DNA of 64,000 nt from contig NZ_CP026514.1 in the NCBI RefSeq assembly GCF_002953935.1, forward strand, positions 1,116,001 through 1,180,000, read 5' to 3'. This stretch comes from Arthrobacter sp. PGP41 (GTDB lineage Bacteria > Actinomycetota > Actinomycetes > Actinomycetales > Micrococcaceae). A model generated the notes under the pieces. That model worked only from the letters and a program-made list of their open reading frames with translations. It was not told the DNA's origin and did no database searches. The first letter of the stretch is position 1. Each line of letters starts with the position of its first letter. Position numbers and translations under genes: made by a program. Positions 62,919 through 64,000 of the stretch are shown here, piece by piece.

Positions 62919-64000
62919 GGCTCCACGCTCTTCTGGAGTTCCTCCAGATGCTCGCCGAGGATCCCGGTCACCGTGGGATAAGGTACGACGTCGGGTGTGG
63001 ACTGAGTGGACAAAGTCAACATCACTGCCGCTACAGCGGCCACAATCACCACAAGGCCAAGGATGGCGGCCAGCCAGAACCGCTTGGTCCTGGGCTTAAT
63101 GCCTTTCGCGCGGTCCCGGTTCAGGGCGTCCATTGGGCGGGCCGGCCCGTGGTCCCCGGCACCGGACGCACCGAGCTCTGCGGCCTCCCGAATCTCCTCC
63201 ATCGATTCCTCGGCGGTAATGGAGGGAGGGCGGAACGGCATGGCGGGCAGTACCCGCGTGGTTTCGGGCGCAATCTCCCCGGGCGTCGACGCGGGCGAAA
63301 CCAGCGCCTGCCGCAGGGCAGTTTCGATGTCCGCCGCAGCCGGCCGTTCAAGCGGTTCTATGGCGGTCATCGAGCGGATGAGGTCAGCCCATTCTGATGG
63401 CAGGTCCTCGGGGATTTCCGGTGCGCGGTGAAGCCGTGCCACAGCAGACTCCACCGCACCGCCCGGATACTCCACGGTGCCCTTGATGCATTCGAGCAGC
63501 ACCAGTCCCAGCGAGTAGATGTCCGTCGACGGTGCCAGGGGCTGGCCCAGCGCCTGCTCGGGACTGAGGTAGGCGGCGGTGCCCACCATGGTTCCCGTGG
63601 CGGTCAGCCGGGTTGAATCAACGATCCGTGCGATGCCGAAGTCGGTCAGTTTTGGCCGCAGGGGTTCACCGGGACGGATCTGGACCAGCAGTATGTTGCC
63701 CGGCTTGATGTCCCGGTGGATGATGCCGAGCCCATGGACGTAGGCCAGTGCATCGGCGATGCCCGCGCCGATGACGGCCAGCTCCTCAAGGGGAACCGTA
63801 CTGTGCCGGATCCGGCCCCTGAGGTCCTGGCCCTCCACAAGCTCCATGGTCAGGAACGGGCGCGGTTCGTCCGGTATCCGCGTATCGATCCCGGCGTCGA
63901 AAAGTGTCACCAGTCCCGGGTGGTTCAGCGTGGCAAGCAGCTGGATTTCTGCTTCCTGCCGTTTCAGTTCGTCGGCGTCGGGGGCCTGCGGTGCAAAGAG
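62915..64000 (-). CDS. Ser/Thr protein kinase, membrane-anchored (5' end outside window)
   Basis: The frame is open to the right edge and gives the last 361 residues. The catalytic loop IIHRDIKPGNILLV, metal motif LTDFGIARI, activation segment GTMVGTAAYLSPEQALG and DIYSLGLVLLECIKG are intact Hanks-type motifs. A linker of about 90 residues precedes one membrane helix (FWLAAILGLVVIVAAVAAVM) and a short extracytoplasmic tail of about 30 residues, too short for PASTA repeats. The glycine loop and ATP Lys lie outside the window. It overlaps the lipoprotein gene by four bases. Confidence 0.93.
   Translation of the reverse strand, partial: LFAPQAPDADELKRQEAEIQLLATLNHPGLVTLFDAGIDTRIPDEPRPFLTMELVEGQDLRGRIRHSTVPLEELAVIGAGIADALAYVHGLGIIHRDIKPGNILLVQIRPGEPLRPKLTDFGIARIVDSTRLTATGTMVGTAAYLSPEQALGQPLAPSTDIYSLGLVLLECIKGTVEYPGGAVESAVARLHRAPEIPEDLPSEWADLIRSMTAIEPLERPAAADIETALRQALVSPASTPGEIAPETTRVLPAMPFRPPSITAEESMEEIREAAELGASGAGDHGPARPMDALNRDRAKGIKPRTKRFWLAAILGLVVIVAAVAAVMLTLSTQSTPDVVPYPTVTGILGEHLEELQKSVEP

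Overview
The window is chromosomal DNA from a high-GC Gram-positive bacterium, most likely a member of the Micrococcaceae close to Arthrobacter/Pseudarthrobacter. The reasons are the GC-rich codon use with many GTG starts, the perM-purN-purH neighbourhood known from actinobacteria, a monomeric NADP isocitrate dehydrogenase, DUF4383, GlsB and YsnF-type stress proteins, and sugar ABC operons under LacI and GntR control. No rRNA, tRNA, CRISPR array or phage was seen.

Layout. 1-2.2 kb: tail of a nucleoside hydrolase, a secreted subtilase and a methyltransferase. 2.2-9.9 kb: a LacI repressor diverging across three phased operators from a six-gene uptake and catabolism operon (unknown protein, lipoprotein binding protein, ABC ATPase, permease, TIM-barrel isomerase, Gfo/Idh/MocA dehydrogenase). 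9.9-21.6 kb: regulators and secreted hydrolases (metallophosphoesterase, subtilase with FG-GAP repeats, lipase), a cold-shock gene and several decaying genes (vapC, a pRiA4b ORF-3-like gene). 21.6-24.8 kb: a lone ctaD with a degenerate insertion sequence just upstream. 24.9-27.8 kb: a complete gluconate locus (gntR, gntK, gntP). 28-37 kb: PhoD phosphatase, exporters, SDR, PaiB-like protein, an EamA/MocR divergent pair whose start codons overlap, and two or three gene remnants. 37.6-43.8 kb: a c-di-GMP signalling block (PAS-GGDEF-EAL protein, ten-module-style hybrid histidine kinase with two receivers and Hpt, and a translationally coupled REC-GGDEF regulator). 44-49.6 kb: envelope and stress genes (GlsB, HAD phosphatase, UDP-sugar dehydrogenase, glycosyltransferase, YsnF protein, DUF4383). 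49.8-56.5 kb: perM-purN-purH, interrupted by a DUF559 nuclease-like gene and an MFS transporter. 56.6-64 kb: trypsin-like protease plus a fragment of a paralogue, icd, an EamA/LysR divergent pair, and a Ser/Thr kinase-lipoprotein operon running off the right edge.

How it fits together. The region is typical of a soil actinobacterium that secretes proteases, phosphatases and lipase, imports sugars and sugar acids under local repressors, and carries a large two-component/c-di-GMP module. Its most unusual structural features are four copies of a palindromic intergenic element with covarying arms (one a perfect 66-bp inverted repeat), a 32-bp tandem duplication that breaks a phosphoesterase, near-identical 150-bp tandem repeats in a subtilase, an insertion sequence with doubled ends, three helically phased LacI operators, and a divergent gene pair that shares one start-codon site and looks leaderless in both directions.
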